Assembly: GCA_963662155.1 (NCBI GenBank)
Contig: OY759262.1
Coordinates: 52,499,785-52,563,784, forward strand
Origin: Lamellibrachia columna
Taxonomy: Eukaryota; Annelida; Polychaeta; Sabellida; Siboglinidae
Direction of reading: 5' to 3'
DNA: 64,000 nucleotides
Both the position numbers and the translations under genes were made by a program. Below, in pieces: positions 31,276 to 43,560 of the stretch (position 1 is its first letter; every line of letters starts with the position of its first letter). The notes under the pieces are model-generated. The model searched no databases and was not told the origin of the DNA. It was given only the letters and a program-made list of their open reading frames with translations.

Positions 31276-31770
31276 GTAATGTAACGAATACATTAAACAT
31301 TTCACACGTTCACGATACATAATATCTCGAGACTGCCTCTACTAGATAATATGTTCAACGTTATTACACATATGTGTTAACCGTCGGCTAATTCATCGTC
31401 TTGAATGCTGGATTGATAAGTAGTGTGCTAAACAGTATCAAATGCGTATTGTCTGCTAGGTTATTACTGCAGCGTTGTACTACAAGTAAGTTTGTGACAA
31501 TGCAACTCTCTAAAGCCGGTCTTTTTAAATACTTGTTGTGGAAGAATATACATTGTTACATGCACATACGTGATGCGTACTCTATACATGTTGGTGACTT
31601 TACATGCACGCCTGTTCTTGGCATATGCGATAATTACAGTGTTCGACTAAATGTTGCCACATTATCAAATTAAGCAAGTGAAAGTTGAACATATTATCTA
31701 GTAGAGGCAGTCTCGGGATATTATGTATCGTGAACGTGTGAAATGTTTAATGTATTCGTATTGCGAATAT
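31276..31770. mobile_element. Foldback/MITE-like element with ~75-bp terminal inverted repeats
   Basis: The left end (about 31284-31360, from cgaatacattaaacatttca to ataatatgttcaac) is repeated in inverted orientation at about 31687-31762 with one or two mismatches. About 325 bp lie between. There is no convincing transposase; the 90-codon frame at 31401-31673 shows no domain. The size and structure suit a non-autonomous DNA transposon. A target-site duplication was not clear. Confidence 0.6.
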
Positions 31771-32679
31771 TCCAGAAAGTAATGTACGTTTATCCATGAG
31801 TTCCCTCTCTCATACATCAATTTTATTTTACACTGCACAATGATCAGTTAAATGTGTGTTCCATTTATTGTGCGTGTCTTTTGTTATGATTCTATGCATA
31901 CGCAATTTATTAATAAGTTGGGTTTTGCTTGTCTATCATCACGTTGTTAATCGCTGAATAAAAGGATTTCCAAAATCCATGAGCTTATTCGTTTTTCATT
32001 TCGTTTTCCTCACAGCAGCATATCAGACGGACATATTCATAATCAATACCAAATATGTGTACTTATCCATTATTTTTCTCTGGTATAAAGCTTATGTAAA
32101 CAAGCCTTTTTTGTAGCGACGCAACGTCAATGTTTATGCAGTTTACGTTTGATAACTGCTTCCGGAAGTTATTGTTCGTGTATATGTCATAATTCGTGTA
32201 TATGTCATCATTCGTGTATATGTCATCATTCGTGCCAGTACATGATCTTTTGTCCAGCTTCCTAGCCAGAAAGGTTTGTTGAGCATCTTGTTATTGTTCC
32301 AATGTGTTTGCGTGATTGTTATTATGGGATGCCCAGGTTCAGGCGTACTGTCCTAGGCAGTGCATGTCAGTGCATGTTGAATTGATGTATATTTGTATGC
32401 AAATGTAACTGGCATGAATACTCCGAATGCTACCTGATTAATGTTCTGAACTGCAACGTGTCTTTGGCGGCGTTCCAAATAATTAAGCTTCCTATTTGCC
32501 GAGCCCCAAACAGTAGCCACAAACAAACAGGTTATTGTTGGAGTAGGCAGGACCGCCTGACAAGTGAATAGAGTCAGCGACGCGTTACGGCAATACGGAC
32601 AAGTTCAATTTAGGTCGTGCGTACGGGGCGCCGTTCTAGGCGTGAAGCATATTCTCCAACATGAAGCAGGGGCCACAAC

Positions 32680-33118
32680 ACCCACCAAATAACGCTACCA
32701 AACAGTAGTCAACACCCACCAATTAACATTGCCAAACATTATTCAACACCCTACAAGTAACGCTACCAAACAGTATTCAAAACCCAACAAGTAACGCTAC
32801 CAAACAGTATTCAACATCAAAAATGGAACACTACCAAACATTATTCAACATCAAAAAGTAACGCTACCAAACAGTATTCAACACCCAACAAGTAACGCTA
32901 CCAAACAGTATTCAACATCCAACAAGTAATGCTACCAAACAGTATTCAACACACAACATGTAACGCTACCAAACAGTATTCAACATCAAAAAAGTAACGC
33001 TACCAAACAGTATTCAACATCCAACAAGTAACGCTACCAAACAGTATTCAACACCCAAAAGTAACGCTACCAAACAGTATTCAACATCCAACAAGTTACG
33101 CTACCAAACAGTATTTAG
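32680..33118. repeat. ~34-bp minisatellite
   Basis: About 13 units with the core taacgctaccaaacagtatt followed by caacaccc or caacatcc. The spacers are parts of the same unit with small variants, so it is an ordinary minisatellite and not a spacer array. Confidence 0.93.
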
Positions 33119-33925
33119 CATTAATCCAGATTGCGGGTTTAATCGTGAGTTTAATCGCCGTAGATATCACGAGAAGAATAGTGCATTACTCATATCCGTA
33201 TACTATGTACGTAGGTGACAGGATACCGTGTAACACGTAAAGGTAACGGGTAAAAGTGTCACTTTTGACATAAAGTTTGGATCGCGTATCAATATTAAAA
33301 ACATACCAGTCAAATCAACAATCTTCGCCTCACAAAATGAACTTGACATGACGGAAACACGAAAAGTTGGGTTGAACAGAGACGAACGATGGGACTATTA
33401 CGGTGTATTCAAAGCATAATACGTTGTAGTCGAGGAACAACGCTCGTACCTGATTCGTACATGTGTGGTATGAACAGACATACACAGGACACAACCCCTT
33501 AGATAAAGAGGACTGCCGAGCCCCTATCAGAGGACACATGGTAGGGGAAGTTTGGGACCCATGATCATAGGGGAGCTTTGAGCCATCCCCTGTAACTTTG
33601 TTAATAACGATCAATAGCTCCATCTGACGAGTTCTATAGATACAAGTCATGTTACCTACGACGTCACGCCTTTTGACTAATGGCGGATGAAAAAAAGGCG
33701 CGCAAAATCACGACGGTATGTGTGTTTACCTATACACTATTTTTTTTTATAAATCTTGCGTGTTTTGTTGTTTTCGTTCTACGTCTGCTACACGTTGTGC
33801 AATGTCATAAATACTAACATATTGTCAATAACGGATAATAGTTATGTCAATGCATGAAACGTTATTCATGAAACTTGTCTACTTTTTATTAAAACTCATT
33901 TTGCATGAATACTTGTGATCAGCCA

Positions 33926-34018
33926 CCCATGAGCCGGGATGCATAGGGTCCGATGAGCCGGTTCATGGGGTCCGATGAGCCGGCTCATGGGGTCCGATGA
34001 GCCGGTTCATGGGTCCCC
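33926..34018. repeat. ~25-bp tandem repeat, four copies
   Basis: Repeats of tccgatgagccggttcatgg with slight variants (gccggctcat, gccgggatgcat). Each unit contains a small inverted motif (atgagccgg/ccggctcat). Confidence 0.85.
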
Positions 34019-35221
34019 GTATTGACTGGCCCAACATTCTCCCATATTTGTTTGTGTTCAATGTGGCATTCTGAAATTGTCAGACATTGCACCGTCGAAG
34101 AGACGTCAAAAAGAGGAAGACACCATCGCGGAGCTGTCTGCATGAGGCTGTTATACCACACCATCTTGTAGTGGGCATGGCCTTCCACCAGAAGGCCACG
34201 AAGAAAAGAAAGAAAGGAAATTGCTACAGGCAAATCAGCAGCTTCATCATGCATGCATGCAGCGGAAAGACTCGGATTCCTACACCACAAGCGTCCAGTA
34301 TGTGTTGCAGGAAGATAATTGTGAGAAGATCGTCGCTGCCCACCACGAGTTCTTCAAGCGCTAACCCACAACAGTGAAAACTTGTGATTTATTTCCTTGG
34401 ATTATACTTACCTCAACTAATATTCTGTATCCCTAATATTGTGTCTGTGCTAGTTTGTAGTGTTAGGCACTGCGTCTTACCTGCGCGTATTAAGTCAGGG
34501 ATACTAAGTTATTAAGCAACGTTTACTTGTAACATTCGCGTATAAAAGAGGAAAACTATAGATTTCGGTACTTCGGTAGCATAGAAAGGTGACACATCGT
34601 GTATGTGTAAAAGTTTTTTATTTAAATTGAGAAAATCTGAAAATAAAACGGAAAGTAAGTTATGGAGAATTTCTGCATTTTAGATGTACACATATGTATA
34701 TTTGATTACTATTGGCTGCTATATATATCACAATAATGTACATTTAAAAATCATATTGCACACTTTGAACGTATTTACGTTATCGGGGCATGTGTCCGAT
34801 CCGGTATCCCCAAGATATAAAAAGGAAAACAATGACCAATCAAAACACGTATATTACATGATATTTTTATTCCTGCATATAACTTAAGATCAAAGAAATA
34901 TGTAATGTAATATATCAGTATCTTCATTTAATAGGTAAACCCCCAAATAACCTTCTAAAGAAATGGAAAATAACACAGAAAAACGGAACGTCCGTGACGA
35001 AATAGGGTAGTTAAGTAAATGCTTCCCCCAAAAAAAATTTTTTTAACCAAGAATCCAAAAATAGACATTAAAAGGAGATGTTATATAATTAAGAAAAAAA
35101 TTAATGGAACACTAGAAAATGAACACACTGGAATATTTATTTTGAAGGATGTGTTTTTCCCATATGTGTTAATGTTAAAAAGGTCAGGATTAGCTCATTA
35201 GAGTCATTTGTTAAAGACTTA

Positions 35222-35269
35222 AAAAAACACACACACACACAAACACACACACAAACAAACACACTCTCA

Positions 35270-35368
<99 letters not shown>

Positions 35369-35868
35369 ACACACACACAAGCACACTCACGCATGCACGG
35401 GAGCGCATGCATATACAAACTCACATGCACATACGTATGTGCGTACGTACGTGCGTGTGTGCTAACATACATACATACATACAACATTATATACACACGC
35501 AGATACATACATGAACATATATATAAATACACGCTTACAAACATACACACATACATATATACCCGCATACCATACATGCATACATATATCCATGCGTGCA
35601 TACATACATAAATGCACACACGTATGAACACATGCATATATACACACGCAAACACGCACAGGAACACATAAACACATTTGCGCGCGCACACACATACACA
35701 TACGCACTTACACGAACGCATATACATACATGCATACACATACATACATACACACATACATACATAGTCCGATGCAGTAGAGAATTGAAACGGGCCAAAT
35801 AAATGACGTTTTTATTACAAAGTGGACTGCTTATCACGCAGCCACTTTGGGAAGAACATTAACAGGAA
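35222..35868 (-). repeat. Right arm of the ~620-bp inverted repeat
   Basis: Inverted copy of 30081-30700. It contains (CA)n 35265-35360, the mixed tetranucleotide region and, at 35766-35867, 102 bp of Ngaro B. It abuts a CR1 fragment at 35868. The Ngaro piece shows that this block was copied from a place like the copy 2 insertion site, not the reverse. Confidence 0.85.
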
Positions 35869-35879
35869 AACTATTACTC

Positions 35880-36420
<541 letters not shown>

Positions 36421-36472
36421 CCATATATGTTTACCCTTTGAAGATTTGATAGGACAGTTTCGGTGCACCTAC

Positions 36473-37985
36473 CTCTCGGCGTCCACAGCAGACGGCCTTG
36501 CAACAAATGGCGGCTGACCAGATGGAAGCGACGGTCTCGGCAAAGAATAAGGCGATGAAGCTGTAGACCAAGACTTTGACGGAATAATGCTAATGTAGGA
36601 AACGTCACCACCACAATACAGTCGTATGGTTGCATATACGCGTCTGGTTGAAATATTTGTGCTTGACTTATAGTACAAGGATTTTATGGAAATAAAATCA
36701 CATACATAATAATAAAATTAATTACTTTTATAATATATAAAAATACGCAAGATATATTTTGTGTGATGTCAATAAATAACCAGTTTAAAAATATAATTAT
36801 ATCATCAACATCAATTAAACTACCCATACATTGTAAATTTAAAATTGTTTAGAATGCTATATTTTAAAGTTTAGTTTAAACAACACTAGCATTTCACCGA
36901 CCGCAAACAATATATACCGGGAACGACCCGACACCATAATTAAACTGTATGTGTATTTCCCCAGATATGTTCTTACGTTATCGAGGTCATTGTCGTTTGA
37001 CACAAACATAAACCCGAAACAAAAAACCGCAACCAAAACGGACGAGATGACATACATCACCATGAAGCCAATGATCTGGAAAAGTAGAAAACAATCCGTA
37101 ATTTACATAAGTGTGCGCACACGTACACACACGCACAATGTTATTTAAGAAGTCGAGATGTGCAAGATTTGAATATTTACAGTATATTTACCGGTAGGGG
37201 AAACTGATGCGTTCTAATTTGTTTCCACTCAGTGGACCTAACTGGCGGCTACAGCTGGAAGCTAGAGCATGAATCCCCATCAGTAAGTAATGTTATTACC
37301 GAAAATGTGGCTTGCTAGGGTGACCTTTGATCTTCCCACGCTAGGCATTAAACCAGTTACGTTAACCACTACACGGAAAAAGCTCTTATGACACAGTTTT
37401 GACAAATAATCAATGAAATAGACGCGCACAATTCCTGTGCCTGTATACTTATGGCTATGTACTCGTTAATAGGAAACATGATAACATTTTATCAATGTCA
37501 TATTTACAAATATTATGTAAAACGCTGCACAACATTTCTTGAAATAATTTCTCACTTTGAAAAGTATAATTATTAAGCACATAATATTACTTGAATTTTA
37601 TATAATATGTTTTCTATACGTCTCACAAACCGATACATTACTCACCGAACACGTCCTCTTGGTTAACTCAGCTGCAATACCGCACACTCCAGTAATAAGG
37701 AACTAAACAAAGTCAAAACGAATAGTGTCAGTTCCTATTTTGTTCATGTTTTACCTACGACAAATGGAAACCTACATTTATTAAAACAGAGCAGCGCATA
37801 CTGATTCCGGTCAGGGGAATAAACGTCACATTTGCTGATGAAACAACAAAATATTCCCCCACATGAAATCATAAATAGTCACGACAATATACTAAATAAC
37901 CGGTATGTGTTTGTTTGCACGCATGTGTATTTGCATATTTGTCTGCTGCACGTGTAACAAAGAAGTATAATGCGTATTTTGATAA

Positions 37986-38016
<31 letters not shown>

Positions 38017-38618
38017 CATATCAGTGAAATATACACGATAACTACAGACCAGCATTATTTTGAGCCAATAGGCTCGAGAGAAAAAACGTAAATGCAGCCC
38101 CTAGGCGCAATGATACATAGCATATTTCAATATGTATGTCACATTTTCCACAACTCAGAGAGACGCGGATTAATAAACAAAATCACCAATGTTAAAGACG
38201 TTTTCGGGAGAATCGACCATGACAATTATGCATCTTTGGACGAACAACTACTGCAATTGAATTAGCTCACCAAGAAAATCGCTGTAAAAAAATTATATTA
38301 TTCAGTTATTCAGTTAACACGCTCGCCATTATCTAAAGCCGTTTTATGTTAGATATGGTGCATTTGCAAACCAACGTCATCTTAATTTTAAAACCAACTT
38401 ACCGTCGAACAGCTCGCGAAATACACAAACATTGACAGTGCGACCGCTGGTTTGTACACAGTGTCTTGTTTAGGTATGACGACGATCATACTAGTTATCA
38501 GTACGATTCCCACTACGATATGTTTCCCACCGAGAACGTACGATGATATGCTTGCGTACTTCGAGTGGATCTCTGGTGGATCCGTGGCAGACGCGACGAC
38601 CACATTCTGGTTTGCCAT
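36473..38618 (-). CDS. MS4A/CD20-like four-transmembrane protein, four exons (3' end not found)
   Basis: Exons on the minus strand: 38618-38403, 37702-37646, 37075-36977, 36589-36473. All begin and end in phase 0, with lengths 216, 57, 99 and 117 nt and clean AG/GT borders (donors gtaagt, gtgagt, gtaaga, gtaggt). The joined 163 residues have four hydrophobic segments: about 33-49 ([15 protein letters not shown]), 58-82, 92-118 ([20 protein letters not shown]) and 129-154 ([18 protein letters not shown]), then [21 protein letters not shown] after the second segment and an Ala/Ile-rich fourth segment ending in Cys pairs resemble MS4A/CD20 family proteins of the plasma membrane. The start ATG at 38618 has purines at -3 and +4. 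A further 3' exon is expected because GAG|gtaggt is a donor. TMEM176-like proteins are an alternative. Confidence 0.75.
37218..37280 (+). repeat. Fragment similar to the 5' end of the LINE at 43.5 kb
   Basis: The stretch around taactggcggctacagctgg and agctagagcatga resembles 43515-43555 (taactggcggctgtagttga, agcgagagtatga). It probably marks a small remnant of the same LINE family inside an intron of the MS4A-like gene. Confidence 0.45.
37310..37400 (-). repeat. Possible tRNA-derived SINE head
   Basis: On the minus strand a tgtagtggttaacgt motif resembles a tRNA A box, and gatcaaaggtcacc, about 35 bp further on, sits where a B box would be. No complete tRNA cloverleaf can be drawn, so a decayed SINE is more likely than a gene. 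Confidence 0.3.
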
Positions 38619-39640
38619 TGCTAGATTTATTGTAGCTGAGTACACGGTCCTTCTCCGTCGAAATATATGTCTACCAGTGACGCGACGTGCCAGCCCACAC
38701 CTGTTCGAATCGGGTCAACATGCGTGATTCATTCGTGAGGCGACGTGCCATATCTCTGTACGAATCGGTTCAGTAGCAATGGCCGTGACTCGGCCGATAG
38801 TTTACGGCTATGAATAAACTATTATCCTCGCGATGCCTACTGCGATTATGCTCACGAAGGACAACGGCAGACAAATTAAAAAGGTATCCTACCATGACAT
38901 GCTAATAACTTAAACAATTTGTTTTGATTACTTGCGGAGGTCACGCGAACTGCAACAAAAGCCTGTAACAGGAAGTAAACTTGTTGGAACTCCGCTAGGC
39001 ATATCGATGTGCACTGTACAAGCCTCGTTGCGTGCAGAGTCTTCAGACCAGTCAAGCGTGCATACACGTATTTATCTATTGCGGCATATATTACTTGTGG
39101 CACCATTTTCCAGTTAGTCGGAGGCAACATGTGGAATTGTGATCGTCGTTTCATACAGTCTGATTCACGTTCGTTGAAACAGTTCGCCAAAATGAAATTG
39201 TATTATCATAAGTGGCTAGCATACTAGATACAATAATTTGAGTATTATTGACTAGGCGTGTTACTAATAGTAGAGCCAGTAGGAACCCAGCTAATTCCAG
39301 TGATTCTTATGTAAGCAGATTTGGTTACCGCATGTGGTGTTACGTGCCAGAACAGCAAGCGACCTGTACCATTGATTAACAACCGCCAAGACGGTCACGA
39401 TGTGTTATGTCAGACACGCAATCCCGCAGCCGTGTTTGTTTTACTCCTCTTAGCTCATTACAAGAAGCTACATCGACACCGAGTGTAAGTAAAGGAGGCC
39501 TACTTAGTACACTCCGACACACTCACCGTACTCTTGTTTATATTATCTTCAAAATAATCGCGTACACGTAAAATATCAACAAACGGTTTATATACATATA
39601 TATTGTGAACACAACTCTGTGGCGTAGGGGTATTTAGGAT
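38619..39640. other. Non-coding stretch upstream of the MS4A-like gene
   Basis: Likely holds the promoter and 5'UTR of the minus-strand MS4A-like gene. A ~75-bp part at 38670-38745 (gacgcgacgtgccagc and following) recurs with changes at 48960-49035. Short frames at 38876-39227 show no domain. Confidence 0.45.
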
Positions 39641-42600
39641 ATCGGAAGTGGGGCAAATCTTGGATGTGAATGTGTGAAAGGTCTTTGACCCTGAAAATAG
39701 GCGGGTGATCGGATTGGCAGGAGGTGGGATTTCATCATCATGCTGTCATTCGCTATGCGACAAAGACTGCTTTCATTTCTTGACCGCCGCACTCCATTTA
39801 GTTCTCTGCTGTGAGAGTGATGTCCATGAGTCGGTCTTAATGTCTCTCAGCTTGAGGTTTCTCTTGATGGTATCCTTGAACCTGAGACGAGGGCGTCCTC
39901 TCTGTCTGTGACCAGAAGACAATTGAGAGTAGAGGATCTGATTTGGTAGCCTGTCTGATGACATCCTCATAAGGTGTCCAGTCCACAGGATATTATTTTT
40001 GATCAGAAGATCTTCCATAGAGGGCAGCCCTATCCGACCGAGTATTTCATTGTTTGTCACTTTGTCCTTCCAGGTTAGCCTCATGATCGAACGCAGATGT
40101 CGCATCATGAAGGCATGCAGCTTTTTCACCTGTCGTCTGTACACTGTCCAGGCCTCGGCTCCGTATAGTAAGGTGGATAGCACAATTGCGCGGTAGATCT
40201 TGCCTTTGACCCGCGTGGACACATGGTGGTTGTTCCAGAGTCTCTGGCGTAATCGGCCGAAAGATGCGCTAGCCTTGGCCATCCTCCTCTGTATTTCAGC
40301 ATCAATGCGTCCATCACTTGATATAGTTAGGTGAATTCCGGAACAGAGTTCAGCTTGTTTCCATCAACCATGATATCCTCCTCTCGGGTTCTTGTAGAGT
40401 TGGGTTGGTACAGCACTTCCGTCTTCTTGATGTCAATCTTCAGGCCGAACTTCTTTGATGCATCGGAGAAAGCATCCACTATTCTCTGGATCTCTTCAGC
40501 AGAGTGGGCAACCAGTGCACTGTCATCTTCGTATAGCAGCTCTCTCACAAGTATATGGGTAGTCTTGGTCTTCGCTCTGAAGTGTGCGACGTTGAATAGG
40601 TCAGCGCTCTGTCTAGACTGTATATAGACGCCATCTCCCATGCCTCGGAAAGCCTCGACAAGTATTGCTGATAGGAAGATGTAGAAGAGCGTGGGGGCCA
40701 GTACACAGCCTTGCTTGACACCATTGCTAACACCGAACGTTTCCGAGACTTCTCCTCCAACACTCACATTCGCCATCATTCCCGTATGTAGAGCCTCGAT
40801 CATGGTTGTGAATTTATCTGGGCATCCATATTTCCTCAGTAGCTGCCATAGCCCGGTCCTTCCGACTGTATCAAACGCCTTCGTGAAGTCGACAAATACC
40901 ATGTATAGTGGTCGGTCCTGCTCAATGCACTTTTCTTGTAGTTGTCGGAAACCAAATATCATATCCACTGTGCTCCGGTTGGATCTGAAGCCACACTGTG
41001 TCTCCGGAACTACTTCTGGTGTTATGTGAATAGATAGTCTGTTGAGCAGGATCCTGGCGAAGATCTTGCCTGCTATGGAAATAAGAGAGATTCCTCTGTA
41101 GTTCCCACAGTCTGTTCGATCTCCTTTCTTGTAGATGGTTACAATGCTGGCATCCTTCCACGATTGTGGTACAGAACCCTCCTCCCAGGCTTTTGTGATT
41201 AATTGGTGCAGTCTGTTGGACAGATTGTCTCCTCCGTGCTTCCATACTTCAGCAGGAATTCCATCACCCCCAGGTGATTTGCCATCTTTCAGGCCGGCGA
41301 TTGCTCTAGCCATCTCATCCATGTTTGGAATCTCATCAAGACATGTGTTGGTAATGCGCTGCTGGATGTTGACAAGAGCTTCATGTTCTATGTCGCCAGG
41401 GACGTTTAGTAGTTTTTGGAAGTGTTCACTCCATCTTGCCACAACTCTCTTGCTGTCGGAGAAGGTCTCCATTCCATCTGTTGACTTCAGGTGAACAAGT
41501 CCCTTTTTCGCGGGTCCCCACACTTCCTTCAGTCCATTGTAGAAGCCCTTCATGTCGTTTCTGTCTGCAGATCTCTGCAGCTCCTCTCCCTTCATTTCCC
41601 ACCATTCTGACTTCAGGGCACGGGTGCGTTTTTGTAGCAGTCTGCAGGCATCTTTGTACGCTGCAATGGTGGATCTAGTACTCCTGGTCTGCAACACTCT
41701 CTGGTGGGATTGGTCTCTTCTGCTCATAAGATTTTGTAGCTCCTGGTCGTTGGGGTCGAACCAGTCCTGGTGTTTTCTGTCTGGCTTGCCGAGAAATGTT
41801 TTAGCTGTGTTGTATACTACCTGTTGCAGAGCTGCCCATTCCTCATCTGGTGTTGAGCTTTCCTTCTCCTCCCATTGGGCGAGAGCGCTGTCCATCTCCT
41901 GCTCGAAGCTCTCCCTATGATTGATGGTACGTAGTTTTGCTGTGTTTAGCTTGGTCGGTTTTCTTACCCCTTGCCTGTTATGCTTTTGTCGTACTCTAAA
42001 TGTCACTTTTGACCTCAGCATATGGTGATCGGTCCAGCAGTTAGCTCCACGCATGGCTCGAGTACTGTGGATGTCCATCTTATCCCGACACCTCGTGATG
42101 ATGAAGTCGATCATATGCCAGTGTCCGGAACGAGGATGCATCCAGGTGGTCTTGCGTTCATCCTTCTGCTTGAACATGTTGTTCGTCACTATCAGTTCGA
42201 ACTCAGAGCACAAAGCCAGTAGAAGCTCGCCATTGGAGTTGCGTTTCCCGATCCCATATTTGCCCATGACCATGGTCCATTTGTCATTGTCTCTTCCTAT
42301 CCTTGCATTGAAGTCTCCTATCAGCAGTAGCTTATCGGTACGAGGGATGTCTCTGAGCGTACTTGACAGCTGGTTGTAGAAAGCCTCCTTGTTATCGTCC
42401 GGGTTTGTCATTGTTGGAGCGTAAACACTGATAATTGTAGCATAGTTGTCCTTGCTCAGAGGTAGTCTCATCATCATGATTATGTCACTTACTGGCCGTG
42501 GCATTTCTGTCAGCTTTGTCACGATGTCCTTCTTGATAGCAAAGCCTACTCCAGCCTCCCTTCTCTCTCCTTTGGGTCTGCCACTCCAGAAGAAAGAGCA

Positions 42601-43560
42601 TTCCAAGTCATTAAGACTACCAGACTCTGAGAACCTTGTTTCGCACAGGGCGGCAATGTCTATATTGTACTTGGCGAGTTCCATTGCTACTAGTGCAGTA
42701 CGTCTTTCCGGTCGGTCGGCTGCTTCTCGGTCGAGGAGAGTCCTGACGTTCCATTGAGCAATTGATAGTTGTGCTCTTCTTCCTAGCTGATTTTTCACTG
42801 TCGACGGAAGATGAGGTCGAGCAGCGCGGTCCTTGGTAACCCGGGCGACGACCGGTCCGGTATGGTAATTCGTGCGGTTGTGCATTTCATGAGAGCTGCT
42901 TGCAAAAAGTGTTGAAGTGCTGCTGGCTTTTGCAAGTTACTAGCGGCACTCTCTCGGGGAGCAAATAGAGGTCTCACACCGGCAAGAACACATCAAGACA
43001 GGCGCGAGCTATTTGTTCCTGCAGTGGCTGGTCGGGAGATGTTGGGAGTTCCATTCATCAACCACCCTTGATGCTGCCACAATGACATGGTTTTCTGTTA
43101 GGGTTTGCTCCCTTAGCCTTTGGTTCTGTCGAGAACCTGTATCACAAGGCAGTGGTTTTCAACTCTGCAATGCAGGGGCGTCAAACTCCCTGAGGTATTG
43201 TAGTACCAGAGGTACTGTAATACTTGCATACCGCCAGTACCAGATAAAAACATCGCTGCTGCCCGACACTGACTATTTACCCATAGTTGGGGGATTGGAA
43301 TGGTGACTGTCGGGACGTATCCACTCGCCGGTGGGCCCAGCACACGATACCTCTGGGGCTCCAATCTGCTCCGAGATCTCTAGCACATTTGCCTGGGGCC
43401 GCAGGGTACCCAGTATCCGCAGTGTACCACGAGGAGGTTGTGCTAGAGTCTTGTCGATGGAGAGGCTATGTACCAGCAGGGGAGACTTACGCACTCGGCT
43501 CCCTTTTCACTCCAAGGAGCTAACTGGCGGCTGTAGTTGAAAGCGAGAGTATGAAGCAAG
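39640..43560 (-). mobile_element. Non-LTR retrotransposon (endonuclease + RT type, clade unresolved)
   Basis: The minus-strand element has a likely 5'UTR (about 43560-42886), a long endonuclease-RT frame and a 3' region ending near the atgatgatgaaatccc motif at about 39740-39728. The product resembles proteins often annotated as craniofacial development protein 2-like plus RT, from LINEs outside CR1. Clear target-site duplications were not identified, so the outer borders are approximate. Confidence 0.75.
39773..42885 (-). pseudogene. LINE ORF2: AP-like endonuclease and reverse transcriptase (one frame-breaking deletion)
   Basis: ATG is at 42885. The endonuclease part shows SIAQWNVRTLLD, ALCETRFSESG, LLLIGDFNARIG and the TDHHMLRSKV end. 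The RT part shows KSPGGDGIPAEVWK, YRGISLISIAGKI, VFVDFTKAFDTVGR, VKQGCVLAPTLF and the catalytic YEDDSALVAH. The frame 42885-40327 ends at VPEFT where related proteins continue YLGS; about ten bases appear to be missing near 40325. The C-terminal part (MAKASASFGRL, TLLYGAEAWTVY, HLRSIMRLTW) is open from about 40320 to 39773 in the next frame. One repair apart, the protein is complete, so the copy is young. Confidence 0.88.

Larger units (their letters stand above)
30831..35221. other. Non-coding stretch between the arms of the 30/35 kb inverted repeat
   Basis: Apart from the foldback element and the minisatellites listed separately, no gene is evident. A frame around 34100-34363 (ending CEKIVAAHHEFFKR and a stop) looks slightly coding-like but has an upstream stop, no clear acceptor and no recognised domain. 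An 18-bp tcgtgtatatgtcatcat repeat occurs three times at 32177-32233. Confidence 0.5.

Noticed and set aside
31401..31673. 90-codon frame inside the foldback element
   Set aside because: No recognisable domain, and it lies wholly within a TIR-bounded non-coding element.
32680..33118. CRISPR-like array
   Set aside because: Spacers are not unique; the whole 34-bp unit is tandemly repeated, and the genome is clearly eukaryotic with introns.
41135..42757. Plus-strand frames of 60-122 codons
   Set aside because: Antisense shadows of the minus-strand LINE endonuclease-RT frame.
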